From: Corylus avellana
Lineage: Eukaryota > Streptophyta > Magnoliopsida > Fagales > Betulaceae
Direction of reading: 5' to 3'
Assembly: GCF_901000735.1 (NCBI RefSeq)
Contig: NC_081548.1
Location: 9,922,711 to 9,986,710 of the forward strand
DNA: 64,000 bases
The position numbers and the translations under genes are program-made. This document shows positions 10,682 through 22,227 of this stretch, piece after piece (the stretch's first letter is position 1; each line of letters begins with the position of its first letter). Under the pieces are notes generated by a model that had not been told where the DNA came from, searched no databases, and saw only the letters and a program-made list of their open reading frames with translations.

Positions 10682-11595
10682 AAATTCAAAAAAAAAAAAT
10701 GATTTTTTTGAAAAAAAACGAAAAATTTTAATTTAAAAATAATATTTAAAAAAAAAAAACATTTTTTTTAACAAAAATTTTTTTAAACGAAATATTTTAT
10801 TTATTTATTAAAAAAAAAAACTATTTTTTTATTTAGTTTTAAAAAAACAAAAAATTTCATTTTATTAAACGAAAATTTTATTTTTTTAAACGTAAATTTT
10901 TATTTAAATAAAATTATAAAACAAAAATTAAAATTAAAAAAAAAAAAAAACAAAAACAAAAACAAAAATTTTCAATTTTAAAAAAAAAAAAATCGATTTT
11001 TTTTTTTAATTTTTTTCTTATAAAATTGATTTNNNNNNNNNNNNNNNNNNNNGGGAACATTGTCACAATTGAAAGTTTGGGGGAGGACATTGTCAATTGA
11101 GTGGTAGTTTGAGGAGGTTATATGAACTTTCCCCCTTTTTTTTAGCTGAAATTGAGGATGTTTTCGATTCTTAATGGATTTTCTTACATTCTTCATATGT
11201 ATATTTCATTAATTAATGGAAATATATTTTGAGAAATGANNNNNNNNNNNNNNNNNNNNNNNNNNNNNNNNNNNNNNNNNNNNNNNNNNNNNNNNNNNNN
11301 NNNNNNNNNNNNNNNNNNNNNNNNNNNNNNNNNNNNNNNNNNNNNNNNNNNNNNNNNNNNNNNNNNNNNNNNNNNNNNNNNNNNNNNNNNNNNNNNNNNN
11401 NNNNNNNNNNNNNNNNNNNNNNNNNNNNNNNNNNNNNNNNNNNNNNNNNNNNNNNNNNNNNNNNNNNNNNNNNNNNNNNNNNNNNNNNNNNNNNNNNNNN
11501 NNNNNNNNNNNNNNNNNNNNNNNNNNNNNNNNNNNNNNNNNNNNNTCAAAACATGTTTTTCCTTAAAAACATTTTTGGACGGTGGACCATTGAAG

Positions 11596-11630
<35 letters not shown>

Positions 11631-11860
11631 TAGGCATGTATTTAACTAAAAATGTAATCATTAATAATTTCAAAGTACAATCAAAGAACCACCTGTCTTT
11701 GAGCCCTGTCAAGAAAATCCTGGACTCGTACAAAGCATCCTCACCACATATCAATAAATGACCATGATGATCATGAGACTAATTATTTATTAAAAACATG
11801 TATACAGCAACTTAAAGCATACAAAACAGTAGTACTACATCCATGCATCTTCCAATTAAA
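10682..11860. other. Low-complexity A/T sequence with two assembly gaps (11033-11052, 11240-11545)
   Basis: A and T homopolymer-rich sequence fills 10685-11032. The gaps hold 20 and 306 Ns. The pieces 11150-11239 and 11546-11860 match 16890-16970 and 17195-17590, the 3' flank of the other protease copies, including a (TA)n run at about 11598-11630. Confidence 0.7.
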
Positions 11861-11866
11861 TTGAAG

Positions 11867-14280
11867 TTAGAGGCTTATGCAATCAGTTGGCTTAAAGGAC
11901 ACAGTATTGGCCTCGCTGTCATAACCCACCAAGAAGTTCAATTGTGCCACGTTACCAAAGATGTAGATTCTTTCACTAGCAAGGAAAGCGAAGCACAAAA
12001 GTTCCTCGCTTACTCTCAAGAAGGTGTTCACCGGATTCAGCTTCACGTCGGCGTCCCTGAAATGCACTGTGATATTCGGAGCCCCTATATCATCCGACGC
12101 CGACTTGTAGCAAAGACTTAGCACTTGAATGGGATCGTCAACGCGTTCCAGATCAATCTCTTCTGCCACTGCCGCTTCAAACCTGGAGTAGAAATCTTCT
12201 GAAAATAGCGTTAATGTGGTGCCCGAATCAATTACAATGTTTCCCTCTGAGTCTTCGAAGGGGGAAGAATCGTCAAACTCCAATCTTTTATTGCCGACGC
12301 TCATTGCCTCCAGTGTTAGAAAGTAGAAATTCGTATCCGGCCCTTTTGGGCCCAAGCCAGTAGAAACGGCTCCAGGCCCAGAAACCACCACATCACGACC
12401 AAAACTCAATTTGCTTCAGTTTTTGCCAAGGGAAGTTGTCGGCACCAAGCAGTGGGAAAACTTGCCACCTGTTATTTACAACAACATATAAATTAGACCA
12501 TTAACTTCATGATCCCACTTTTCTTGTAAGTTTAAGCAGGTAGGAGTAAATTTAATTATTTAATCAACATTTTAACACACTCCCTTACGTATGAAAGAGT
12601 TAGGAATAGGATCATCTCTATTTCATTTGAAATTGAGGGAATCTATTTAGTAATATTGTCTTAATATTAAAGTTGAAGGTAGTGCCAGCTCAATGCTTAG
12701 GCAAACTAGACAATTGCCTCAGGTCCCAAATAACTATAGCATAATTAAGTTTCGTTTTATTAAAAAAATAATAATAATTAGAGCCTCAATTATGATAAAA
12801 AGTTAGTCAATTGTCCTTAATTAAGGCCTCAATTATGGTAAAAAATTATTTATGATAAAAAAGTTAGTAATTGCTCTTTAATTAAGGCACCAATTACGGT
12901 AAACATAAATATAAATAATTAAATTTCAAGATATTAAGACTTTAAAGAAAATGAAAGAGAAAATTGGAAAGTTACATTAATTACACTCTTAAAGCGGTTA
13001 CTAAACTTATAGTTTCATCTTCACTTAAAACCAATATATAGGCTAAGTTCGTTCATTAAATAATTTTTAGAATAAAGTAACTTTCTTTTTTGCAAATTAG
13101 ATTCTACATATAAAAAAAAAAAAAAAAAAAAAAAGAAAGAAAGAGAGAGAATTATATGTACGTAGCTCAACACAAAATATGACATCTCTTAAAATTGAAT
13201 GTCTCCTAACAAAAATGAATTTTGCAAGTTATTTGGCAAAAAAAAAAAAAAATTAAGGGCAAAAGTAAAAAAGAAATGATTTAAAATTAAAATTATTTAA
13301 ATAAAAAAATGCCCTACTTAAATAAAAAAAAAAAATACCCTACTTAAGTTTGTCACCTTAAGGCCTCAAAACTTATTAAGCCAGCCTTGGTTGAATGATG
13401 AAATTTATAATATTAATCTCATTTTACACTAAATAAATATTATACTTAAATCACTATTTTTTTTCGTAAACTTAATTTGATAAAAAAAAACATATAATTA
13501 TTTAATTAACATTTTAACACTATTAGCTTACCAATGGAAGAACCCAGTTGGGAAACGGGGGGAAACTTCGCCGCGCCCAAAGCCGACGATGCTGGAGCCT
13601 TTGTTATTGAAGGTTCCGGCATTGTTGTGTCCACAGCCTACGACGATATTACGAAGAGACACAGGGACGCTTGCAGTCGATTCCAGCGTGAGAGTGTCAA
13701 AAGCAAGATCTCCCTGGCTGTATGAATTATCGCCATAAGACACTGAATATTTGCAAGAAGATGATGATGATAATGAGTCGCATGAGGTTCCTCACAAGGA
13801 CTGGCATTCGCTTGCACTGCAAGAAACGTTTTTGTATGTTTTCGACTCGGCAAGGTCAAAAAGCGGGTCTGTTTGGTTGTAATAGTTGGTGCAAGGCTCG
13901 CACTGCAACCAAATGAGATCACTGCCGGTGTCAGCGACGCCAAGGACGGGGACCGGCGGCGTGCCGACAGAGTATTTCATGAGGTATTCGCCTCTGACTG
14001 CAACTATTTCTGATCGAATTAATTCATTGGGAGAGAGTGAAGAAGAAGTTGGCTGGAAATGATTGACGCGGGTAATGGAACACCGCAAAGCGTTTGCTAC
14101 GCACTGCAAAGGAGTCTCTGAAGGGTCGTAGAAGGGAGAGAGTGGGGAATTGCGGTGGATGAGATCCACGCTGAAGCCGCCATTAACAGCCTCCGCAGTG
14201 ATAGATAAGCTGTAAAGAAGACAAATGGAGAAGGTAGTTACGATCGCAGCAGAAGCAAGAAGAGAGTGATGAGATGCCAT
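11867..14280 (-). pseudogene. CDR1-like aspartic protease, copy 1 (two exons, three lesions)
   Basis: Exon 1 is 14280-13532 and exon 2 is 12468-11867, split by a 1063-base GT-AG intron. The product would be an A1-family secreted plant aspartic protease close to CDR1: signal peptide (residues about 1-30), prosegment with GGFSVDLIHR, first active site VADTGSDLIWLQC, and second active site VIDSGTTLTLF in exon 2. Three lesions break it. There is an in-frame TGA at 13792-13794 (codon 163). An extra base in the six-G run at 13557-13562 shifts the frame just before the donor. A second TGA lies at 12416-12418, where copy 3 has a serine codon. Without the extra base the exons would add to 450 codons, normal for the family. 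It may still be transcribed, but cannot give a whole enzyme. Confidence 0.88.
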
Positions 14281-14802
14281 GGCCGTTTTTGGAGAAACTA
14301 TAGTAGGTGTAATTTAAAGGTAACGGTACTCTTGACCTACCGAAATTGTTTTTGCCAAAATTGACATTGTTTTCCATTCTTGAATGGATTTTCTTAGATT
14401 CTCCAATTATAAAATCTGATGATTTTTGTAAAAGTGTGATCTTGCATGTAGGGCGGGCTTAATACAAAACCCATTTTTGTTAGGAGACATTTAATTTCAA
14501 CAGATGTCATATTTTACAAGAAACAAACTTAGCCAATATATTGGTATTAAGTTCGATGAAAGTATAAATTTAGTAACTGCTTTAGGAGTGAAATTAATAA
14601 TGTAACTTTTCAATTTTCTCTTTTCTTTCCTTTACTTTGGGACTGGTCTAGTCCCAAAGTAATTATCAGTGAGTGGACTTTGCACAGTTGGTGAGAGTTT
14701 GTAGCAAAAGATATAGCTTTTGAGAGAGATGAATGTAGAAATGCCTGTGTGCATTCACCTAACCTGTCCAACTTTGCAATTCTCATTACCTGAACGTAGA
14801 AA

Positions 14803-15542
14803 TGCTTGTGTCAGTTGTGTGCTTTCAGGTCGCAGATTTGGCATAAGGACGCTGTATAGTGTAAAGATATGAGTACGGTCATTTTATGCTCAACTTGCCA
14901 ACTTGGATTTTGACCTAATTTGATTTTCGTTTTAAGAGAAAAATGAAAAATTAATCCCTCTAATTTGGGGTTTAAAAGTGGCTAAATATTTCTTGTGACT
15001 ATGTGAGTAAGCAAAAAGAGAAATGATTAGTGTCAATAATTTGTTTATATTTTTCTCATATTCTTTTACAAATTTAATAAATTAACCATTAGATCTGTGG
15101 AGTTTATCATTAACTTATGTGGAAAAAAAAATCATAGACTTTAGAAAAGTTAACAGAATTCATTAAGAACTAAGAAGTAACATCAGCATTGATCATATGA
15201 GAATTCATGACCTTTTCCTCAAAAAAAAAAAATTAGCTATTGTGACACATGTCGTTTATAATAAAAAAATTAAAAATTAAAAAGAGAGAGATAAACTAAA
15301 AAATTAATATTAAATTTTATTTAATTAATATCTAAAAAATAAGGAAAAGGCATCTCTTAATTAATCTTTTCTTCTTATGCCTCAAAATATATCAACCTGA
15401 CAGTTTAATATATATGTATGTAGTTGATCCAATGACTACTAAATCCTAACATGCTGTTACATGCCACCTTAAATTGTAAGATTAACCCAATTTACTTGGG
15501 TTGGATCTATATGTTTATTTGGTAATTAATGCTTTGAAACAC
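14803..15542. repeat. Segmental repeat block, copy 2 (partner 10015-10681)
   Basis: This is the partner of the block at 10015-10681, with a few insertions such as the AAAAAAAAAAATTAGC stretch near 15220. It sits between protease copies 1 and 2, consistent with tandem duplication of a gene-plus-flank unit. Confidence 0.85.
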
Positions 15543-15704
15543 TTTAACAGTAATCAAATTTTGATTGTATTAATTTCAGAGATTTGATTGCAATAAGATT
15601 TTATTGGTGCTCACGTATAGGAGAGCTTTGATCGTATTAATTTCAGAGATTTGATTGTAATCAGATTTTAATGGTGATCAAATCTAATGATATTAATCTA
15701 AGAA

Positions 15705-15975
15705 AATTCTTAAGTAGGCAGGACATGTACTAGTGCGTAGATTCGAATCTCTGCAATGGAGAATTCCCACATATGCCTGATTAATATTAACGGATTCTCA
15801 TTAATGCCTTGGTGGGCTTGAGTTAGACTATGGCTCAGTCGAATTTGAAGGAGCGTATGTGGTTCCACCGTTTAGGCTCCACAAGCAGCACCCAGCGGGT
15901 AAATGCTATTATGGTCATGCACAGTTAGGATAACCCTATAGCCACAATTAGTCTCTTCGGCCTACCCTTATTTCT
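15705..15975 (+). mobile_element. Possible tRNA-derived SINE or related repeat
   Basis: GTAGATTCGAATCTC near 15740 resembles a polymerase III B box. The downstream part (GGAGCG...GCGGGTAAATGCTATTATGGTCATGCACAGTTAGG) has a diverged relative inside POLQ intron 4 at about 52670-52765. I found no clear A box, tail or target duplication, so the class is uncertain. Confidence 0.35.
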
Positions 15976-15984
15976 CAAATAGGA

Positions 15985-16200
15985 AAGAAAATTTTTGATT
16001 TCTATATGCAAAATAATGGGTGCTTATTTGAAAACGTGTGAATTTAAACCAAAATCATGATTTCGCATAACAAATATTTGATAAAAAATCATTTTTTAAC
16101 ATGTTTTACCAAATACCTTTGCAATTTTATAAAATAGCGATTTCAAAAATACAATTTTTAAAATCGCTTATTAAAATCGCAATCAAGGACTATAAAGGCT
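15985..16200. mobile_element. Partial relative of the Tourist-like MITE at 1163-1570
   Basis: GGGTGCTTATTTGAAAA, TAACATGTTTTACCAAAT and the AAAATCGC-rich end match the element at 1163-1570. The ends are not intact and I see no target duplication. Confidence 0.55.
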
Positions 16201-16202
16201 AA

Positions 16203-16676
16203 ATCAATCTCTTCTGCCGCTGCATATTCAAACTTGACTGATCAGCAGGATCAAAAAGCGGGTTTGTTTGGTTGTAATAGTCGCTACAAGGCTTGCACTG
16301 CACCCAAATTAGATCACTGCCGGTGACCGGTAACGGCGGCGTGCCGACGGAGTATTTCATGAGGTATTCGCCTTCTATTTGCGACTACTTTTGATCGAGG
16401 TTCATTGCGAGAGGGTGAAGAAGAAGTTGGATTAAAATGACTAGCATGGCTAATGGAACGGCGCAAAGCGTTTGCTATATGCGCTGCGAAGGAGTTTCTC
16501 AAGGGTTGTAGAAGGGAGAGTGTAGGGAATCGCGGTGGATGAGATCCACGCTAAAGCCCCCATTGAGAGCCTCGATCGGTGTCTGTGAGAGAGAGAAGCT
16601 GGAAAGAAGAAAAATGGAGAAGGTTGTTACAATCGCAGCAGAAGAGAGAAGAGAGTGATGATGATGAGATGCCATA
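16203..16676 (-). pseudogene. CDR1-like aspartic protease, copy 2 (deleted, chimeric)
   Basis: On the minus strand the frame starts MASHHHHSLLSSAA at 16676 and matches copy 1 through the signal peptide and prosegment. An in-frame TGA lies at 16499-16501, and a two-base TA insertion near 16477-16480 shifts the frame. The first active site is damaged: a short deletion removes the catalytic aspartate, leaving VTGSDLIWVQ. After the word for the QTNPLFDP region the sequence jumps at about 16240 to a piece of exon 2 (the FEAAVAEEIDL region, 16203-16237). One internal deletion thus removed the rest of exon 1, the intron and the start of exon 2. Exon 2 then stops. Clearly dead. Confidence 0.85.
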
Positions 16677-17117
16677 TATATATGGCAAATTTTTGGAGAA
16701 ACTATACGTGGTGAGAAAGCGAAGGAAATATATCCATTATCCATGCATGTAAGCAAATATATAGTGATGCAAAAGTTAGAGGCAGCCGCGCGTGGTCCGT
16801 CGCCTACCCAAATTGTACGATTCCTTTTTTTTTTTTTTTTTAATATGTTCACACAAGAGAAGAGAGAAGGGGATTCAAAATTGACATTGTTTTCAGCTCT
16901 TAATGAATTTTCTTACATTCTTCAGATATATATTTCATTAATGGAAATATATTTTGAGAAATTGTTAAAAATAAAACTTAAAAAGGTGTGGCCGAGTTAT
17001 ATATTCCCATGAACCAATATTAGTTATGGGGTGGCTCAAACACCACCATATATGCTCAGAGTGTGGTCAAATCACCCATAATCCGACTAGACAGGATGGC
17101 TCGACCTTGACCATCTC

Positions 17118-17153
<36 letters not shown>

Positions 17154-17595
17154 ATATTTGTTAATAATTTTTATTATTATAAATGATGAGCGTCAAAACA
17201 TTTTTGGACGGTGGACCATTAATGAAAGTTTAATTTGCACATATATATCTCACATTAACCATCTATTTTTCATATATAATTACGAAAAGCTCTACCCAAC
17301 GCAGTAAAAATTAATATCTATCAATTTTCGGTTATTAATTATGTTTACAAGTAAGAGAACAATTTTCCTTATATTTAGTGATGATGAAGTAAATTAGCTA
17401 GCAACAATATAATATATATAGTCATGTATTTAATTAAATGTAATCATTAATAATTTTAAAGTACAAATACAGAACCACCTATCTTACAAATTTCGGACCC
17501 GTATAAAGTGTCCCCTTCACACACATGGTGAGACTAATTATTTATTAAAAACATGTATATAGCAAACTCGTAAAACATATATACAAATTAAACAG
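16677..17595. other. 3' flank of the protease unit with (AT)n microsatellite, no gene
   Basis: 17130-17595 is nearly identical to 21370-21827, downstream of copy 4. An (AT)n run lies at about 17123-17150. Nothing coding is seen. Confidence 0.6.
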
Positions 17596-18197
17596 TTAGA
17601 GGTTTGTGCAATCCGTTGGCTTAAACGACACAATATTGGCCTCGGTGTCATAACCCACCAAGTAGTCCAACTACGCCACGTTACCAAAGATGTAGATTCT
17701 TTCACTAGCAACGAAAGCAAAGCACACAAGTTCCTCGCTTACTCTCAGGAAGGCGTTCATCGGATTCAGCTTCACATCTGCGCCCCTGAAATGCGCCGTG
17801 ATATTCGGAACCCCTATATCATCCGACGCCGACTTGTAGCAAAGATTTAGCATTTCATCGGGATCGTCAACGCGTTCCAGATCAATCTCTTCTGCCACCG
17901 CCGCTTCAAACCTGGAGTAGAAATCTTTTGGAAATAGTGTTAATGTGGTGCCCGAATCAATTATAATGTTTCCCTCTGAGTCTCCGAAGGGGGAAGAATC
18001 GTCAAACTCCAATGTTTTATTGCCGACGCTTATTGCCTCCAGTGTTAGAAAGTAGAAATGCATATCCGGCCTTTTTGGGCCCAAGCCAGTAGAAACGGCT
18101 CTAGACCCAGAAACCTCCGCATCACTACCAAAACTCAATTTGCTTGAGTTTTTGGCTTGGGAAGTTGTCGGCACCAAGCAGTAGGAAAACTTGCCTC
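17596..18197 (-). pseudogene. CDR1-like aspartic protease, copy 3 (exon 2 only)
   Basis: Exon 2 begins after TGTAAATAACAG at 18197 and ends at TAA 17596-17598. It contains VPTTSQAKNSSKLSFGSD, the second active site IIDSGTTLTLFPKDFY, and the C-terminal RIYIFGNVA region. An in-frame TAG at 17671-17673 replaces a glutamine codon (copy 4 has CAG) and removes the last 24 residues. The intron runs right to 18805, where a LINE is inserted. No exon 1 is found beyond it before the gap. Exon 2 is very similar to copy 4. Confidence 0.88.
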
Positions 18198-18805
18198 CTG
18201 TTATTTACAACATATATATAAATTAAACAATTAAATTCACGATCCCACTTTTCTCATAAGCTTAAGCTGGTAAGAGTAAATTTAATCATTTAATTAATAT
18301 TTTAACATTTTTCCTTACGTGTAAGCTCAAACTCTCTTTTAAAAGGTTGGGTTCAATACGTGAAATATTTAATTGAAATGAAAGGGTCAGAAATATAATC
18401 ATCTGCATTTCATTTGAAATTGAGAGTATCTATTTAGTAATATTGTCTTAACATTAGAGTGGAAAGTAGTGTCTGCTCAATCCTTAGACAAATTAGGCAG
18501 CCTCATGCCCCAAATAACTATAGCATAATTATGTTTCCTTTTTAAAAAAAAAATAAAAAAAAATTAGAGCCTTAATTATGATAAAAAGTTAGTCAATTGT
18601 CTTTAATTAAGGCCTCAATTATGGTAAAAAATTATTTATGACAAAAAAGTTAGTAACTACTCTTTAATTAAGGCCCTGATTCCTGTAAACATGAATTCAA
18701 AGAATTAAATTTCAAGATATTAAGACTTTAAAGGAAAGGAAAGAGAAAATTGGAAAGTTACATTAATTGCACTCTTAAAACGGTTACTAAACTCATAGTT
18801 TCATC

Positions 18806-20065
18806 TTTTTTTTTTTTTTTGAGGGAATATATAGATATTCATTGATTCAAAAAGATCCGAAGAGGATCACACAAGAAGAAGAGATTGTTCCCTTCTTACA
18901 ATATCACCTATACTTGGAGGGGCATCCCCCAACCAAGTAGAGAAAGTGACATGGGCGGTAACCAATTTTGCAAGCACATGTGCCGCATTATTGGCATCCC
19001 TCAAGACATGTAAAAAACGGGCATTCTCTACACCACAAAGCTCTAAATTTATGCCTTCTATGAACTGTCCATAACTGCTCAAACATGGCCCTTGTAAGTC
19101 AATTGCGTGGATAACTTGCATGGCATCACCTTCAAAGAGTATGTTATCAAAGCCCATTTCTTTGCTAAACAGGACAGCATGCAATGCAGCCATGGATTCT
19201 GCTGTAATAGGATCAGTTATGACTTCATGAGTTACGCTACGAGCTGCCAAAAATTTCCCCATCGAGTCCCTTGCAATGATACCCAACCCAACTCTCTTCT
19301 CCTTCGTGTTCACCGCCGCATCCCAATTAATCTTCACCATGTTTGCTGGTGGAGGTTGCCACTTGGGAATGGGCCGTTCCAGATCAGGATTTCTTTGCGC
19401 TAAATTACCGTCATTCACCCGATGGTACTCGTCCAAAGCATATTGTGCCTCTCGCAGGAGCTGGTTTGGATCAAGGAAAGGACTTCCGTGTACCACAGCG
19501 TTCCTACGCAGCCAAATACGTCTAGTAGTAACAGCGAAAAACTCCATTTCCGACCTATCCAAGCGCTCCAACAAAAGCCCAAAAATATCGGAGAAGCTTT
19601 CATTCAATCCTCCAACTTTTTGAATTTTTACCGGACCACTACCCCATACATCTGTTGTTGACAGGCAGCTCCACAATATATGCTCCACCGTCTCATTTTC
19701 AGCTTCACAAATAGGGCACATGGGACTTTTTACAACTCCTTTTTTATATAGATTAGCCTTTGTAGGGAGCAAATTATTAAGGGCTCTCCATAAAAACATC
19801 TTGACCACATTTGGAACCGACAATTTCCAGCATTCATTCCATGCAAAACTCTTCACATTTTTTGAACACCCACTTCGCCTATTTGCCATAGATTCCATCT
19901 CAAGGTGATAAGCACTTCGGACGGAAAAAACGCCATTTTTTGTACATCGCCAAATAAGTCTATCTTTTGTTTGAACTAAGCTGAGTGGGATACTTTTAAC
20001 CACCTGCGCTTCTTCCTCAAAGAAAATTTCCGACAAAAGATCGACCTTCCATTGTCGTGTTTCTG
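18806..20065 (-). mobile_element. L1-type LINE, 3' part: zinc-knuckle and RNase H region of ORF2
   Basis: A long minus-strand frame ends at 18867 and a 15-T run at 18806-18820 is the poly(A) tail. The frame covers the plant LINE C-terminal zinc-binding domain (WRALNNLLPTKANLYKKG, CPICEAENETVEHILWSC) and an RNase H fold with its acidic residues in WDAAVN, AESMAALHA, FEGDAM and RDANNAA. It was copied into the intron of protease copy 3. The frame is open across the whole domain, so the insertion is not very old. At about 20066 the element switches strand (next entry). Confidence 0.9.
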
Positions 20066-21042
20066 AGGAGGAGGTGCATAGAGCTCTATGCAAATGGGAC
20101 CTATCAAAGCCCCGGGGCCAGATGGATTTACGGCAGGATTTTACCAACAAAATTGGGCTACGGTTGGCATGGAGGTATATATGTACTGCAGTTCTACATT
20201 TTCTCAATGGTTCTAAGATGGAGGCGAATATAAATGTTACACATATTGCACTAATACCCAAAAAAACATATCCTAGTTGTGTCTTTGATTTCAGGCCCAT
20301 TAGCCTCTGCAATGTGATCTATAAAATTATTTCCAAGGTATTGGCAAATCGACTTAAGAGGGTTCTTCCACATCTTATATCAGAAAATCAGAGTGCCTTT
20401 ATCCCAGGCAGACTGATTTCTGACAATATTGTGGCGGCATATGAAACGCTTCACTCCATGCACACTAGAATGTGGAGTAAAGTGGGCTACATGGGGATAA
20501 AGTTAGATATGAGTAAGGCCTACGATAGAGTGGAGTGGGTGTTCCTAAAGGCTGTCATGCGAAAAATGGATTTTCCGGAGAAATGGGTCAATCTAATTAT
20601 GGAATGTGTGACTTCAGTCTCTTATGCTATATTGGTGAATGGACAGCTAGTGGGAAGTATCAAACCTTCACGGGGGCTACGACAGGTTGACCCGCTATCC
20701 CCATACTTGTTCCTGTTGTGTGTGGAAGTTCTTAGCTCTCTTTTGACCCAAGCGGAAAGGAAGGGGGTTCTAACCGGGGTGCCCACCTCCAAAAAAGGCC
20801 CTAGGCTGAGCCACCTTTTCTTTGCAGACGACAGCCTGATTTTCTGCAAAGCGAATTCTGTTGAATGGAGGAGACTAACAAAGCTTCTTGGAAAATATGA
20901 AGCTGCCTCGGGACAGATGCTTAATAAGGAGAAGACTGCCACATTTTCCAGCCGCAATACTAGCCTGGAGAAACGGTTGGAGATCACCCAGCAATCGGGT
21001 CTCCAAGCCACCCAAAGTTATGATAGGTATTTGGGACTTCCA
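20066..21042 (+). mobile_element. L1-type LINE, inverted 5' part: reverse transcriptase
   Basis: The plus strand codes the RT upstream of the 3' part: KAPGPDGF (about 20107-20130), FRPISLCNVIYKIISKVLA, ENQSAFIPGRLISDNI, KLDMSKAYDRVEW, GLRQVDPLSPYLF and FFADDSLIF. A frameshift separates KAPGPDGF from the later motifs (about 20170-20190). The usual GLRQGDP has valine for glycine. Opposite strands meeting near 20066, with the 5' side of RT at the junction, is the arrangement produced by twin priming. The segment is cut by the gap at 21043. Confidence 0.9.
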
Positions 21043-21142
21043 NNNNNNNNNNNNNNNNNNNNNNNNNNNNNNNNNNNNNNNNNNNNNNNNNNNNNNNNNN
21101 NNNNNNNNNNNNNNNNNNNNNNNNNNNNNNNNNNNNNNNNNN
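21043..21142. other. Assembly gap (100 N)
   Basis: Exactly 100 Ns, a default scaffold gap length, so its true size is unknown. It separates LINE RT from a CACTA end. Confidence 0.99.
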
Positions 21143-21353
21143 AATTTTATTTAAATAAATTGTTTAAAAATTAAATTTGATTAAATTTTACTGACATGTC
21201 AAAAGTTGACACGTCAATAAATCCTGACGTGTTACTTTTGACATGTCAGTAAAATATTTGTTGACGTGCCAGTTTTAGCACGTCAGCATTTACTGACGTG
21301 GCAAAAAATAGACATTGTTTGCCACGTCAGAAAATGACCTGTTTTTTGTAGTG
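21143..21353. mobile_element. CACTA element, terminus ending TTTTTTGTAGTG
   Basis: The sequence ends TTTTTTGTAGTG at 21353, the reverse of the CACTACAAAAAA terminus seen at 31009. The 170 bases before it carry many TGACGTG, CACGTCA and TGACATGTCA words in both orientations, the usual subterminal repeats of plant CACTA (En/Spm) elements. The body lies in or beyond the gap. The element abuts the 3' flank of protease copy 4. Confidence 0.75.
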
Positions 21354-21827
21354 ATCTATATATTTTTTTTATATATATATATTTTTATATTTGTTAATAA
21401 TTTTTATTATTATAAATGATGAGCGTCAAAACATTTTTGAACGGTGGACCATTAATGAAAGTTTAATTTGCACATATATATCTCACATTAACCATCTATT
21501 TTTCATATATAATTACGAAAAGCTCTCCCCAACGCAGTAAAAATTAATATCTATCAATTTTCGGTTATTAATTATGTTTACAAGTAAGAGAACAATTTTC
21601 CTTATATTTAGTGATGATGAAGTAAATTAGCTAGCAACAATATAATATATATAGTCATGTATTTAATTAAATGTAACCATTAATAATTTTAAAGTACAAA
21701 TACAGAACCACCTATCTTACAAATTTCGGACCCGTATAAAGTGTCCCCTTCACACACATGCTGAGACTAATTATTTATTAAAAACATGTATATAGAAACT
21801 CGTAAAACATATATACAAATTAAACAG

Positions 21828-22227
21828 TTAGAGGTTTGTGCAATTCGTTGGCTTAAATGACATAGTATTGGCCTCGGAGTCATAACCCACCAACTAGTTC
21901 AACTGCGCCACGTTACCAAAGATGTAGATTCTTTCACTAGCAACGAAAGCAAAGCACACAAGTTCCTTGCTTACTCTCAGGAAGGCGTTCACCGGATTCA
22001 GCTTCACGTCTGCGCCCCTGAAATGCGCCGTGATATTCGGAACCCCTATATCATCCGACGCCGACTTGTAGCAAAGACTTAGCATTTCATAGGGATCCTC
22101 AACGCGCACCAGATCAATCTCTTCTGCCACCGCCGCTTCAAACCTGGAGTAGAAATCTTCTGGAAATAGCGTTAATGTGGTGCCCGAATCAATTATAATG
22201 TTTCCCTTTGAGTCTTCAAAGGGGGAA
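21828..22227 (-). pseudogene. CDR1-like aspartic protease, copy 4 (exon 2 cut by Copia)
   Basis: This is the 3' part of exon 2, closely matching copy 3 with scattered base differences. It ends abruptly at 22227, inside the codons after the second active site region (SPFEDSKGN), where a Copia LTR begins. An in-frame TAG lies at 21894-21896, one residue past the AQLN word. The intron of this or a sister copy resumes at 30779, on the far side of the Copia element. The gene is dead by insertion and by nonsense mutation. Confidence 0.85.

Noticed and set aside
11193..11649. Open frames of 118-137 residues spanning the N gap
   Set aside because: They are mostly unknown residues, created by the 306-N gap.
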